53,371 nt of DNA from an uncultured Clostridium sp. (GCA_900542035.1 UQMJ01000020.1:1-53371), one strand, 5' to 3'. Shown: positions 42,978 to 52,143, numbered from the stretch's first letter. Made by a program: numbers and translations. The notes: a model not told the origin generated them from the sequence alone.

Positions 42978-43625
42978 CTAAGCATAGTAATCCAGCTTCT
43001 TTTCTACGCGTTCCATAACCACTGCCACAAGCAGATTAAATAAGTAATAAAAAATTCCGGCTGCCACAAACGGCATCATCGTCCCTTTTGCAGCCAGCGC
43101 CTTTGCCACACTGAACATCTCCATAACGCTTAAGGTAAAGGCCAGCGACGTATCTTTTACTAGAGTGATGACTTCATTGGTAACCGATGGTAAAATCCGT
43201 TTGATTACCTGGGGCAGAATAATCTTAAAAAAAGTCTGGCTGCGGCTGTATCCTAAAATCTTTGCTGCCTCATACTGGCCTGACGGCATGGACTGGATTC
43301 CGCTCCGGTAAATCTCTGCAAAATAAGCGGCATAATTAATCACAAATCCGATAAATACTGCCCACAGCCGGTAACCTCTGCCCATCTGGATTCCAAACAG
43401 GTAAAATGGGCCAAAGTAAACCACCATAAGCTGAAGCATCAAGGGCGTGCCTCTCATAATCGATATGTACCCCTTTGTCAGATTCCGGACAATCGGGTTT
43501 TTTGACATTCTTCCGAAGGAAACAATCAGTCCCAATGGCAAAGAAAACACCAGGGTTACCACAAAAATCTGGATACTGACTCCCATTCCTCCGGCTAACT
43601 GTTCAATCATCTGACTGATGCTCAT
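42978..43625 (-). CDS. polar amino-acid ABC transporter permease
   Basis: A 215-residue HisM/GlnP-type permease with about five helices. The family segment ISIMRGTPLMLQLMVVYFG and the EAA loop GQYEAAKILGYSRSQTFFKI (~119-138) are clear. It likely works as a homodimer with the ATPase at 42200. AGGAGCAG precedes ATG. Confidence 0.9.
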   Translation of the reverse strand: MSISQMIEQLAGGMGVSIQIFVVTLVFSLPLGLIVSFGRMSKNPIVRNLTKGYISIMRGTPLMLQLMVVYFGPFYLFGIQMGRGYRLWAVFIGFVINYAAYFAEIYRSGIQSMPSGQYEAAKILGYSRSQTFFKIILPQVIKRILPSVTNEVITLVKDTSLAFTLSVMEMFSVAKALAAKGTMMPFVAAGIFYYLFNLLVAVVMERVEKKLDYYA

Positions 43626-43638
43626 AATTCTGCTCCTA

Positions 43639-44547
43639 TTATTTACTGATTGTAGTGACGTCCTTTCCGAACCATTTTTCAGAAATCGCCGTCAATGTGC
43701 CGTCTGCAGCCATTTCTTCCAATGCGCCCTGAACCTGATCCCGAAGTTCCGTGTTGCCTTTCTTAAATCCGATGGCATATACTTCAGAAGAGATAGATTC
43801 ATCCAGCATCACAAAGTCCGACTGTCTTTCCTGAATCATATATCCTGCTACCGTTACGTCCATGGCAATCGCATCAACTGCACCCTGCTCCAGATCCATA
43901 AACGCGGTATTGTAATCCGGAGTTACGACGATTTCTTCGAAGGTGTCTGCAAGCTCTGGGGCGTCATCCAGCGCTGCCTGTGCAGAAGAATCTACCTGGA
44001 CTTCTACGACCTTTCCTGCCAGATCGACCAGCGTCTTGATTCCCGAATCCGGTGCAACGACGAAAATCTGCTGATTATCCATATAAGGCTCAGACCAGGT
44101 GTAGTTGTCTTCTCTGCCGTTCATGGTAAATCCGTTCCAGATACAGTCAATATTTCCTGTCTCTAATTCCATGTCCTTGGCATCCCAGGCAATGGGCTGA
44201 GGCTGATAGGTAAGACCCAGACGCTTTGCCACTTCCTGGGCCAGCTCCAAATCAAACCCCGTATACTCCCCGTCATCCCCTAAAAATCCCATAGGAGGAA
44301 AATCCTGATCAAATCCAACCACCAGTGTGCCGCCTGCGTCCGGAGCTGATTCTTCTGCGGCTTCGTTCTCTTTTTCTGTTTCCGCTGCAGTTTCGGCTTC
44401 TTCCGGTTCTGCTGCTTTCTCAGTTGTCGGAGCTGCTTCTTGTGCAGCCGTCGAAGTCTCAATCGCTGGGGCCGCGTTTGCTCCGCATCCTGCCAGAGAA
44501 AGTCCCATGGCTGCCGCCGTCATCACACCGATCATTCTTCTTTTCAT
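43639..44547 (-). CDS. amino-acid ABC transporter substrate-binding lipoprotein
   Basis: A 302-residue family 3 binding protein. The signal peptide ends LSLAGCGANA, so the cysteine at ~21 is lipidated. A long low-complexity linker rich in Ala, Glu and Thr (~25-70) lifts the two-lobe domain (TLVVGFDQDFPPMGFLGDDG, IDCIWNGFTMNGRE, MDVTVAGYMI) from the membrane. The start at 44547 has GAGGAACG upstream. The substrate is a polar or charged amino acid; cystine or glutamine types are both possible. Confidence 0.88.
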   Translation of the reverse strand: MKRRMIGVMTAAAMGLSLAGCGANAAPAIETSTAAQEAAPTTEKAAEPEEAETAAETEKENEAAEESAPDAGGTLVVGFDQDFPPMGFLGDDGEYTGFDLELAQEVAKRLGLTYQPQPIAWDAKDMELETGNIDCIWNGFTMNGREDNYTWSEPYMDNQQIFVVAPDSGIKTLVDLAGKVVEVQVDSSAQAALDDAPELADTFEEIVVTPDYNTAFMDLEQGAVDAIAMDVTVAGYMIQERQSDFVMLDESISSEVYAIGFKKGNTELRDQVQGALEEMAADGTLTAISEKWFGKDVTTISK

Positions 44548-44585
44548 AATTCGTTCCTCCTCACTGTCCAGTCGTTTCATTGACG

Positions 44586-44622
44586 TGCTACTATAGTAGC
44601 ATACTAAAGTGTTGGTTGTAAA
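44586..44622 (-). promoter_or_regulatory. promoter with 16-bp palindrome for the amino-acid ABC operon
   Basis: TTTACA (44622-44617), an 18-bp spacer and TACTAT (44598-44593) on the minus strand. The perfect palindrome TGCTACTATAGTAGCA (44586-44601) covers the -10 and start site, which suggests a repressor. No regulator gene adjoins the operon. Confidence 0.65.
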
Positions 44623-44637
44623 GAACTTTTTAAAAAA

Positions 44638-44677
44638 ATTTTGCAGCTGCCCATTTTGATCTGGACTGCTGCAAAAT
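44638..44677 (-). terminator. terminator of the yjjG operon
   Basis: A perfect 10-bp stem (ATTTTGCAGC at 44638-44647 with 44668-44677) directly follows the yjjG stop on the minus strand and is trailed by seven T. Confidence 0.8.
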
Positions 44678-44678
44678 T

Positions 44679-45365
44679 CTATACAATCATCCGGAACTGC
44701 CCCAGATTTTCAATTTCGTAAACCGGCTGAATGTCCTCTCTTCCAGCCGCTCTATCCGGATTATACCAGCAGGTGTCTACTCCCGCAGTGATTCCGCCCC
44801 GTATGTCTGATGTCAGGGAATCTCCCAGTAAAATCATGGTTTCCGGATCTGCATCTGGAATCCGTTTAAAACAGTAATCAAAATACTCTTTCTGGGGTTT
44901 CTGGCTTCCTGCATCCTCTGAAACAAAAATCCCGTCCATAAAGGAATCCAGCCCTGACAAAGCAAGGCGTTTATACTGCGTTGTCGAAGTTCCATTTGTG
45001 ACAACGTAAAGGCCATATCCTTTTTCTTTTAAATATCTGCACAAATCGACTGCCCCGTCAATCAAAATGGCTGAACTGTCCAGACACGTCCGGTACAGTC
45101 CCTCTGCTTCTTCTCCATTTACTGTCTTTCCAAGCTGTCCAAAAAATACCTCAAAACGCTGGTTAACCAGCTTTTCTTTGGTTACCTCGCCCCGCTCAAA
45201 AGCTGCCCAGGCTTCTTTGTTAATTTCTTTATATCGGGCCAGATATTCTTCCTTTGGCTGGAACCCGTAAAACGTTAGAACCTGACGAATTCCCTGGCGT
45301 TCGGACGCTCCAAAATCCAGCAGGGTTCCATCTACATCTAATAAAATGTTACGATAAGTCTTCAT
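44679..45365 (-). CDS. yjjG: YjjG-family HAD pyrimidine nucleotidase
   Basis: A 228-residue HAD hydrolase. Motif I is LLDVDGTLLDFG (~8-19), motif II is VVTNGTSTTQYKRL and motif III/IV GSQKPQKEYFDYC with LGDSLTSDI. The helical cap matches the YjjG group, which removes phosphate from non-canonical pyrimidine nucleotides. Its ATG overlaps the dihydroorotase gene by 17 bp; it has no strong ribosome site, so translation is probably coupled. It is the last gene of the operon, so pyrimidine synthesis and pool cleaning are made together. Confidence 0.82.
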   Translation of the reverse strand: MKTYRNILLDVDGTLLDFGASERQGIRQVLTFYGFQPKEEYLARYKEINKEAWAAFERGEVTKEKLVNQRFEVFFGQLGKTVNGEEAEGLYRTCLDSSAILIDGAVDLCRYLKEKGYGLYVVTNGTSTTQYKRLALSGLDSFMDGIFVSEDAGSQKPQKEYFDYCFKRIPDADPETMILLGDSLTSDIRGGITAGVDTCWYNPDRAAGREDIQPVYEIENLGQFRMIV

Positions 45366-46635
45366 AAATCACTTTGCCTTTACAAATAGTATATGTTACT
45401 TTTCCAGTCAGTTCTTCTCCAATAAACGGACTGTTTGCCGACTTTGACGCAAATTCTTCTGCTTTTACTGTCCAGGCCTTTTCCGGATCAAAGATTACCA
45501 GATCCGCTGGTCTTCCCTCTTCCAGGCGGCCGCAGTCCAAATGGTACAGGCGGGCTGGATTCAGACTCATTTTTTCCATCAGCTGAACCATGGTAAGATG
45601 GCCTTTTTTTACCAGGCTGGTAATGCCAAGAGCCAGGGAAGTCTCCAGTCCGGTAATGCCGCTGGGGGCTTCTGTCAGAGGACGGGCTTTTTCTTCTGCG
45701 CTGTGAGGTGCATGATCCGTTGCAATTATGTCAATGGTTCCGTCTTTCAGCCCTTCAATTAAAGCGTCCCGATCAGCCTTTGTCCTCAGAGGCGGATTCA
45801 TCTTTGCCAGCGTTCCATGCTCGAATACGGCTTCTTCTGTCAGCGTAAAATGATGAGGCGTTACCTCTGCCCAGACATTGGCTCCCAGCGCTTTTGCCAG
45901 ACGAACCATGGCAACGGAATTGGCGGAACTGATATGCTGGACGTCAATAGCCGCTCCGGTATCTTTGGCAATCATGCAGTCTCTTGCCACCATAGCGTCC
46001 TCTGCCAGGGCCGGAGAACCGTAGATTCCCAGCTTTTCTGATACTTCGCCATGATTGATTCCATTCTGCTTAATATATGCCGGATCTTCTTCGTGGAAGC
46101 TTAACGGCATATTAAGAGCCGCCGCTTTTTCCATTGCAGCCCGAACCAGCGCCCCATCTCTCAGCGGAATGCCGTCATCTGTAAAACCGGCAGCTCCGGC
46201 TGCCTTTAAGGCTTCCATATCCGTCAGTTCCTGTCCTTTCAATCCGACCGATACCGCCGCTGTGCTCAAAACGTTGATTCCGGTCTTTTTTCCTTCCTCC
46301 AGCACATAGTTCAGCGTCTCTGCATTGTCCACAACCGGCTTTGTATTTGCCATTAAAACAACGGTTGTAAATCCGCCCTTTGCCGCTGCCCCTGCCCCTG
46401 TGTGAATATCTTCTTTATATGTAAATCCAGGATCCCGAAAATGAACGTGGACGTCTACAAGTCCTGGCGCAACGACCTTTCCTGCTGCGTCAATTACCTG
46501 GGCGCCTTCTGTCAACTCCCCATGTTCTCCTCCCAACACAACCTTTTTAATCTTATCTCCATCCAGCCAGACGTCGCCTTCTGCATCGATGTTTCTGCCT
46601 GGATCAACAATTCTTCCGCCTTTAATTACAATCAT
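45349..46635 (-). CDS. pyrC: dihydroorotase
   Basis: A 428-residue class I dihydroorotase (zinc amidohydrolase), which closes carbamoyl-aspartate to dihydroorotate in pyrimidine synthesis. The metal motif is DVHVHFRDPGFTYKEDIHTG (~59-78), followed by the FTDDGIPLRDG segment, His of FHEEDP, DVQHIS, and ATDHAPHSAEEK (catalytic Asp). AGGAGG precedes ATG; the start overlaps the previous stop (ATGA). Other pyr genes are not adjacent, which is unusual for pyrC in clostridia. Confidence 0.93.
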   Translation of the reverse strand: MIVIKGGRIVDPGRNIDAEGDVWLDGDKIKKVVLGGEHGELTEGAQVIDAAGKVVAPGLVDVHVHFRDPGFTYKEDIHTGAGAAAKGGFTTVVLMANTKPVVDNAETLNYVLEEGKKTGINVLSTAAVSVGLKGQELTDMEALKAAGAAGFTDDGIPLRDGALVRAAMEKAAALNMPLSFHEEDPAYIKQNGINHGEVSEKLGIYGSPALAEDAMVARDCMIAKDTGAAIDVQHISSANSVAMVRLAKALGANVWAEVTPHHFTLTEEAVFEHGTLAKMNPPLRTKADRDALIEGLKDGTIDIIATDHAPHSAEEKARPLTEAPSGITGLETSLALGITSLVKKGHLTMVQLMEKMSLNPARLYHLDCGRLEEGRPADLVIFDPEKAWTVKAEEFASKSANSPFIGEELTGKVTYTICKGKVIYEDLS

Positions 46636-47093
46636 CTTGTTTCCTCCTGTTTCTTTTTATTCATAAAAGGATTTGCAATTTTCCTGAAAAATCCCTGGGG
46701 AAGTTCGAAAATAAATACAATTCCCAGCACAATGGCCACTGCCATTTTAAGAGCCTGAAATCCGGTTACCAGCGCCTGATCCAGTTGTCCTGTCACAATG
46801 TAGTAAGACGTCCAGTAAACGCCTGCGCCTGGAACCAGAGGGAAAATCCCAGGAATCAGAAAGAGCGTTACCGGACACCGTTCCCATACGGCAAAGAAGC
46901 GGGAAAGGAGAATGACTCCTACGGTCGCAAAAAATGTTGCTTCCGCCGCAGACAGCGCTCCTTCCAGACTGCAGTAAATCAGCCATCCTACGCCTCCAAT
47001 CAGCCCGCAGTACGGGTAATAACTTCTGGGAACCGAAAATAACAGGGAAAATGCGATGGTTCCTACTGCCGCAGCAGCAATCTGGCTAATCAC
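46632..47093 (-). CDS. ThrE-type exporter, small subunit (YjjB-like)
   Basis: A 153-residue membrane protein with four to five helices (DUF3815). It holds the C-terminal half of the ThrE fold: FSVPRSYYPYCGLIGGVGWL, PVTLFLIPGIFPLVPGAGVY. A GTG start overlaps the previous stop (GTGA), with GGAGG 9 bp upstream. It acts with the larger subunit encoded upstream, probably exporting threonine/serine or a small carboxylate such as succinate (as YjjPB does in E. coli). Confidence 0.82.
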   Translation of the reverse strand: MISQIAAAAVGTIAFSLLFSVPRSYYPYCGLIGGVGWLIYCSLEGALSAAEATFFATVGVILLSRFFAVWERCPVTLFLIPGIFPLVPGAGVYWTSYYIVTGQLDQALVTGFQALKMAVAIVLGIVFIFELPQGFFRKIANPFMNKKKQEETR

Positions 47094-47929
47094 AAAATTG
47101 CACCTCCTGTCAGCCGGTTATATACCGTAAACATGAGTCCTACCCCCAGCGCAATGCAGAAAAACACCAGCAGCGCGTCCAGCATCCGCACAGAGCCGGA
47201 AATGTAATCTCCATCTGCAATGTCGCGGATGGCATTGGTAAAGGGAACGCCAGGAACCAGGGGAATAATGGAACCAATAATCATATAGTTTAGATGTTCC
47301 CCCATATGGAGATGGTACATGACCATGCACAGGCAGGTTACCAAAGCCCCGCCTGCAATGTTCCCTACAATCTTAGACAATTTCGGAACACTTATGTATA
47401 AAACAAATACATACAACAGCAGTCCTGACAGAAAGGCCGCCCCACTGTCTGTCAGATTTCCTCCGAACAGATAGCAGAAACAGCCGCTGCCGATTCCAGA
47501 AGCCAGAATCTGCATGGTTTTGCTTTTTCCAGGCATCTGCTGAATCTCCTTTAACGCCTGCCGCACTTGTCCGATGGTGTAGTTCCCTGCTTCAATTTCC
47601 CTGGAAAGCTGATTGACTGCAGCCACTCTGTTTAAATGGGCGCTGCTTACCGGAATGTGCTGGACTTTTGCAAAATACTGTTCCCTCACATTTCCGGCGG
47701 TCATCAGGATCCCGTTGCTTAGAACAAAGGCGTCTGCAAAATCCACTCCGTAATGGCGGCAGATCCGGTCTATGGTTTCTTCCACCCGAAAGATTTCCGC
47801 GCCGTTTTCCAGAAGGATATGGCCGGCTTCCATGGCAGCTTCCAGCACTTCCCGTTCCCACTCGCCTTTTTCGGTTTCTTCTGTTTCTTTCTTTTTCCCT
47901 ATTGGCTCTCTTCCAATTTCTTCAGACAT
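47090..47929 (-). CDS. ThrE-type exporter, large subunit (YjjP-like)
   Basis: A 279-residue protein (DUF1212). A cytoplasmic N-terminal domain (~25-120, MEAGHILLENGAEIFRVEET) is followed by about five helices, with IIGSIIPLVPGVPFTNAIRD, then IADGDYISGSVRMLDALL, the hallmark of the family. It overlaps the HAD phosphatase gene by 31 bp and the small subunit by 4 bp. The product partner is the YjjB-like protein at 46632. Confidence 0.85.
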   Translation of the reverse strand: MSEEIGREPIGKKKETEETEKGEWEREVLEAAMEAGHILLENGAEIFRVEETIDRICRHYGVDFADAFVLSNGILMTAGNVREQYFAKVQHIPVSSAHLNRVAAVNQLSREIEAGNYTIGQVRQALKEIQQMPGKSKTMQILASGIGSGCFCYLFGGNLTDSGAAFLSGLLLYVFVLYISVPKLSKIVGNIAGGALVTCLCMVMYHLHMGEHLNYMIIGSIIPLVPGVPFTNAIRDIADGDYISGSVRMLDALLVFFCIALGVGLMFTVYNRLTGGAIL

Positions 47930-48570
47930 TCCAGCACCTCGCCAAGATTTTCAATCTCAAAATCTGCCAAAGAACGGTCAAAGCCGAACCGATCGTCGAT
48001 TACTGCCGCAATCTTCATTCCGGCCCTGCTGGCTGCGGTAATCCCGATTGTAGAATCCTCGATAACCAGACATTCTTCCGGCTTTACTCCCAGTTTTTCT
48101 GCTGTGTAAAAGTAAATCTCCGGATCCGGTTTGCCTCTTTCAAACATATTGCCGCTGACAACCTGGTCAAAGCAGTCCACGATCCCGTTTTCCGTCAGCA
48201 CCCGAATTACCAGAGGCAGCTTGGTTGCAGACGCCACTGCCAGTCTGTATCCGTTTTCCTTTAAATACGCAATCAAATCGTTCGCTTCTTTCCGGAATAT
48301 GCTGCGGTAGTCTATGGTTTCATAAATGGTTCGCTTTTCCCGATACTCTTCCCTGAGGCTTTCCCAGTCCTGCCCGTTTGCCGCCGCATTCTGGACGATT
48401 GTCCAGGTATCTTTTGCGGTACTGCCTACCACGCCAAATAAATCTTCTTTTGTAACTTCTGGATTCTTTGTCTGGACAAACTTCAGCAGATCCTCTAAAT
48501 ACAGCATTTCGCTGTCAATCAATACTCCGTCCATGTCAAAAATCACTGCTTTTATCTTGTTTCCCGTCAT
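47899..48570 (-). CDS. HAD-family phosphatase, beta-phosphoglucomutase-like
   Basis: A 223-residue HAD hydrolase with a helical cap. Motif I is VIFDMDGVLIDSEMLYLEDL (~9-28), motif II AVASATKLP, motif III KPDPEIYFYTAEKLGVKPEE and motif IV VIEDSTIGI. It removes phosphate from a sugar phosphate or similar compound; the substrate is not determinable. GGAGGAACG precedes ATG. First gene of the operon running down to yjjG. Confidence 0.85.
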   Translation of the reverse strand: MTGNKIKAVIFDMDGVLIDSEMLYLEDLLKFVQTKNPEVTKEDLFGVVGSTAKDTWTIVQNAAANGQDWESLREEYREKRTIYETIDYRSIFRKEANDLIAYLKENGYRLAVASATKLPLVIRVLTENGIVDCFDQVVSGNMFERGKPDPEIYFYTAEKLGVKPEECLVIEDSTIGITAASRAGMKIAAVIDDRFGFDRSLADFEIENLGEVLECLKKLEESQ

Positions 48571-48650
48571 ACGTTCCTCCGTACATCAAACCTGTCCTGT
48601 TTCGGTTTTCATCATATCATAACCGGACGGATTTATCCATTCATAAAATC

Positions 48651-48857
48651 CTACATCTGGCTGCCTGAACGTGAATAAAAGCTGAGCAGATACAAGCCGC
48701 ACAGGCCGACCAGAGCATAAATAATTCTGGACAGCCAGCTCATACTTCCAAACAGAAAGGATACCAGATTAAAATCAAAAAATCCGATAAGTCCCCAGTT
48801 GACTGCTCCTATGATGCTGATGGTCAGCGCCGTATAATCCAATGCTTTATTACCCAT
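48651..48857 (-). CDS. DUF378 small membrane protein
   Basis: A 68-residue protein with two transmembrane helices. TISIIGAVNWGLIGFFDFNL, VSFLFGSMSWLSRIIYALVG and LCGLYLLSFY are the DUF378 signature. The start at 48857 has GGAGGG upstream; the frame runs to 48920 without a site. Function is unknown. It stands between the MoxR gene and the HAD operon and may be independently transcribed. Confidence 0.85.
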   Translation of the reverse strand: MGNKALDYTALTISIIGAVNWGLIGFFDFNLVSFLFGSMSWLSRIIYALVGLCGLYLLSFYSRSGSQM

Positions 48858-48912
48858 ATGATTCCCTCCATTTCTGGTGATTCTATGGATAATATGTGCC
48901 AAAGAACCATTT

Positions 48913-50397
48913 TTATACACCGGCTGCGTCTAATTGCTTTAAGATTTCTGCTTCCCTGTCATCAAACAGCAGTCGTTTATTGTATTCATAATACCGGTCA
49001 CACTGGTACTCCTGCAGGAATGAAACGCTATAATATCTGGAATTCAGCTCGGTTACAAACATTACCATTTCCTGGCTGTCCCCAAATGCAGCTTCCATAA
49101 AATCAAATGCGTGCTCCAGCATTCCGCCGCTTTTTTGTACCAGTGCTTCATAACCATCGCTTTTTTCTCCAAACCAGGCACGAAGCTGCTGCCAGACCTC
49201 TTCCTTATCCTGTATTCCTGCCGCCTTTTGCTCCTGGTTCCAGCTTTCCAGCACAGATACTGCCTGACGGTAACTCCGATCCTGTCTCGCATTTAAAAGC
49301 TCTGCTTTCTTTTTATTCTTGTATTCGGTATCAAAATCTGCTGCAATCCGATCCAGGTCGCCAATCTCCGGAAATCTGCGAAGCTGTTTCATCAGAAGTT
49401 CCATCTCGTCTGACTGTTTCCGGCATTCAGCAAACTGACTGGAAAGTCTGGAAAGCAGCAGTCCCACCAGACTGAACCGTTCGTCAAAGGATGCCTTTGC
49501 CGCCTGACTGCACACATTTTCCCGTATTACGCCATTTAAGATTTCTTCTACCTGGTACTGGCTGCGGTACCGGTTATACAGTTCCAGATAATTGGCAAAA
49601 TCCTTTGCAATTTTAGGATACTGCAGATACTGGCCGATGACTTCCCGATCCACATTTTTTTCTAATTTTTCATAAACCCCAATCAGCTCTGACAGATCCT
49701 CCCAGCCTCTTGGAGTTGCAAATAATTTCCCATCTACCGTTGTCTCTATCTGGCACAGATTCTGGTGTTTAATGCTTAAATAGGACTGGATAGCTGGATG
49801 AATCATCTCCCTGGACGCATATTCCTTCCAGGCTTCATAGTCCGGTTCTACATAAATTTTCTTAATCCGGTCCAGGGTTACCACGTCAAATTCCCGTACG
49901 GATTTGTTGTATTCCGGCGGATTGCCGGCTGCTGCAATTACCCAGCCGTCCGGTATTTTATGACTGCCAAAAGTTTTGCACTGCAGAAACTGAAGCATGG
50001 CCGGAGCCAGTGTCTCAGACACGCAGTTAATCTCATCTATAAATAAAATTCCTTCTGAAAGCCCTGTTTCCTCCATTTTGTTGTAAACAGAAGCTACTAT
50101 TTCACTCATGGTGTATTCCGTTACCGTATACTCTTTGCCGCCAAACTGCCTTTTTTCAATAAACGGCAGTCCCACTGCGCTCTGTCTCGTATGGTGGGTA
50201 ATGGTATAAGATACCAGTCCAATCCCGCATTCCCTTGCCGCCTGCTCCATAATCTGGGTTTTTCCAACTCCTGGCGGCCCGATAAGTAAAATCGGTCTCT
50301 GTCTGATAGACGGAATGGCATATTCTCCCATCTCGTCTTTCATCAGATAGGCCTCTATGGTGTCTTTAATTTCCTGTTTTGCCCGTTTGATATTCAT
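48913..50397 (-). CDS. MoxR-family AAA+ ATPase
   Basis: A 494-residue ATPase. Walker A is GPPGVGKT (40-47), Walker B ILFIDE (117-122), with the pore/insert region GLPFIEKRQFGGKEYTVTEY and sensor AAAGNPPEYNKS; TPRGWEDLSELI is the sensor-2 region. The C-terminal ~200 residues are helical and not recognised. MoxR ATPases work with VWA-domain proteins to mature or remodel metalloproteins or complexes; the VWA partner gene overlaps it by 32 bp upstream. The start at 50397 has GGAGGAAC upstream. Confidence 0.88.
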   Translation of the reverse strand: MNIKRAKQEIKDTIEAYLMKDEMGEYAIPSIRQRPILLIGPPGVGKTQIMEQAARECGIGLVSYTITHHTRQSAVGLPFIEKRQFGGKEYTVTEYTMSEIVASVYNKMEETGLSEGILFIDEINCVSETLAPAMLQFLQCKTFGSHKIPDGWVIAAAGNPPEYNKSVREFDVVTLDRIKKIYVEPDYEAWKEYASREMIHPAIQSYLSIKHQNLCQIETTVDGKLFATPRGWEDLSELIGVYEKLEKNVDREVIGQYLQYPKIAKDFANYLELYNRYRSQYQVEEILNGVIRENVCSQAAKASFDERFSLVGLLLSRLSSQFAECRKQSDEMELLMKQLRRFPEIGDLDRIAADFDTEYKNKKKAELLNARQDRSYRQAVSVLESWNQEQKAAGIQDKEEVWQQLRAWFGEKSDGYEALVQKSGGMLEHAFDFMEAAFGDSQEMVMFVTELNSRYYSVSFLQEYQCDRYYEYNKRLLFDDREAEILKQLDAAGV

Positions 50398-51760
50398 GGG
50401 TCGTTCCTCCTGGATCTTCTGCAATTAACTCTTCCGGCGACAAAATCAGCTTCATAGCCCAGGCCGGAACTGAAATATCGCTGTAATGTTCCTCTATAAA
50501 AACAAATGCCGTGTCATAATAGGGGCTTTCTATAGGGTAAATGCCTTTTCCGTCTGTAAAATAAATCAGTCCTCTCAGCTTGTGAAACTGTCCGGCTGCA
50601 GTAAGCGCCTGGATGTACTCGAAAACCGGCCGGAAATCGGTTCCTCCATGTCCTTGTATGGTAAAATGCTCCATATAGTCTTTCATTTCTTCCTGACTGG
50701 CAATTACCGCGTCAGACTGGATTTTATCATCACACTGGATGATGTGGACATTAATTTTCCGGAAATACGTCTCTGACTCTGCCAGAATGGTATACGTTTC
50801 CTCTAAAAACCGGCGGACCAGATCCCCAGAGCAGGACATGGATGTGTCAATGGCAATGACAAAATCCTCAATCCGCCGGATTTCTTTCGTTTCCAGCGGC
50901 TCTAACAGCGGCATATTGCCGTAAAGGCTCAGTCCATAGGTATAAAATCCGTAGTCAAAAGAATCTGCATCCACCTGCATTTCCTCTTTCAGAACGGAAA
51001 AACGGCGTAAAAACTGTTTATAATCATATCGCTCCCTGTTCTCTGCCTGAACCTGTTCCAGAAGACTCTGATTGTCCTCAGAAGCATCCTTAGAACCCGT
51101 TTCTATAGCAGTCTGCAGCTTTTCCCGATTATCTTTCCAGCGGTTCTGCCTGGATGCCGCAGCCTTTGGCGGCTGCTCCCGCTTCCACAAGCTGTGATTA
51201 TCTGCTGTAAATTCTGCTGCCAGCCGGTTTATCTCCCGCTCCGACAGGTTCATCTCGAGCAGGGCGCGGTAAATTCCTTCTGCTGTAAGCACTGTCAGTC
51301 CTCTGTTTTTTAATCTCAGGTAAAATTCCCGCCGAACCGGAGACGGGTGGACGTAAACGCATTTTTGATACAAATTGTCGATAATGGACTCCATAGCTAC
51401 GTCGCAGGACAGATTCCATAACGTCTCCCTGCCTTCCTGACCGGCTTTTGAAAGCATCCGGTTGTCCAGATGGCCAAACAGGCAATGAAGCACCATGTGC
51501 AGGTATACCCGATTGACCAGTATTCTTCCCTTCCTAAATAAACCAGTCAGATATTCCGGCTGGTAATAAATCAGGAATCCATCCGTAGCAATGCCGTATC
51601 CGGAAAGCCCCCAATCTGCTTCAAACCCCAGACTGCTGAGGGACAAATCCAGAAACCGCATATTCAGGTACAGCTCATTGCGGGATCTGGCCAGAATTTC
51701 CGTACACAGTTCTGCCAGATTTAATTCTGTAAGCTGCCGTTCTCTCGTCGGATCTATCAT
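50366..51760 (-). CDS. metallopeptidase-like/VWA protein (DUF2201 type)
   Basis: A 464-residue two-domain protein. The N-terminal part has the zinc-type motif HMVLHCLFGH (His88, His92, His97), as in the putative metallopeptidase domain of DUF2201 proteins. The C-terminal part (~295-460) is a VWA-like domain with the MIDAS motif DTSMS (305-309) and HGGTDFRPVF supplying the later Thr/Asp. The middle is charged and probably flexible. It is the probable partner of the MoxR ATPase. Neither a proteolytic activity nor its substrate has been shown for the family as far as I know. The start overlaps the preceding stop by 4 bp. Confidence 0.8.
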   Translation of the reverse strand: MIDPTRERQLTELNLAELCTEILARSRNELYLNMRFLDLSLSSLGFEADWGLSGYGIATDGFLIYYQPEYLTGLFRKGRILVNRVYLHMVLHCLFGHLDNRMLSKAGQEGRETLWNLSCDVAMESIIDNLYQKCVYVHPSPVRREFYLRLKNRGLTVLTAEGIYRALLEMNLSEREINRLAAEFTADNHSLWKREQPPKAAASRQNRWKDNREKLQTAIETGSKDASEDNQSLLEQVQAENRERYDYKQFLRRFSVLKEEMQVDADSFDYGFYTYGLSLYGNMPLLEPLETKEIRRIEDFVIAIDTSMSCSGDLVRRFLEETYTILAESETYFRKINVHIIQCDDKIQSDAVIASQEEMKDYMEHFTIQGHGGTDFRPVFEYIQALTAAGQFHKLRGLIYFTDGKGIYPIESPYYDTAFVFIEEHYSDISVPAWAMKLILSPEELIAEDPGGTTHEYQTGKTGN

Positions 51761-52143
51761 GTTTCGTCTGCAAATGCCTCCCGCTCTTTTCTCAGCTCCT
51801 CATATAGCTGGTACAAGGTCCACCGGCTGTTCTGCTCCGTAACGATTGCCTTTAACTCAATCTTTGGAACACCGGCCTTTCTGAGCTGGAACAAAAGCTG
51901 ATCCAGGCGTCTTTCCGTAAACTGATGGAGAACCAGCATTTGTTCTTCTATGGCTCCATCTGTTTTTTCTCCTGCTTCATCCGGATTTCCCTGCTGCTCC
52001 ATTCCCAAAAGACTTCCTATGGTTTCTCCTGTCTGTTCATTTGTCACATTTTTAATCCGGATTCCCATCCGGACCAGCACGCTTTTCATCAGCGCCGGCT
52101 TTGGCGCATTGCCTGGATTGTAATATAAAACCACTTCCTTCAT
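51757..52143 (-). CDS. DUF3783 family protein
   Basis: A 128-residue cytoplasmic protein. VVLYYNPGNAPKPALMKSVL, then VRMGIRIKNVTNEQTGETIG, and the later ELKAIVTEQNSRWTLYQLYE match DUF3783, a small alpha/beta family of unknown role in clostridia. The start at 52143 (ATG) has GGAG 8 bases upstream; GTG at 52149 is less likely. It is the second gene of the MoxR/VWA operon, 20 bp after the LRR gene. Confidence 0.75.
   Translation of the reverse strand: MKEVVLYYNPGNAPKPALMKSVLVRMGIRIKNVTNEQTGETIGSLLGMEQQGNPDEAGEKTDGAIEEQMLVLHQFTERRLDQLLFQLRKAGVPKIELKAIVTEQNSRWTLYQLYEELRKEREAFADET

Noticed and set aside
50366..51760. Active zinc protease function for the HxxxH/VWA protein
   Set aside because: The motif HMVLHCLFGH lacks the classical HExxH glutamate, so I describe it only as metallopeptidase-like.
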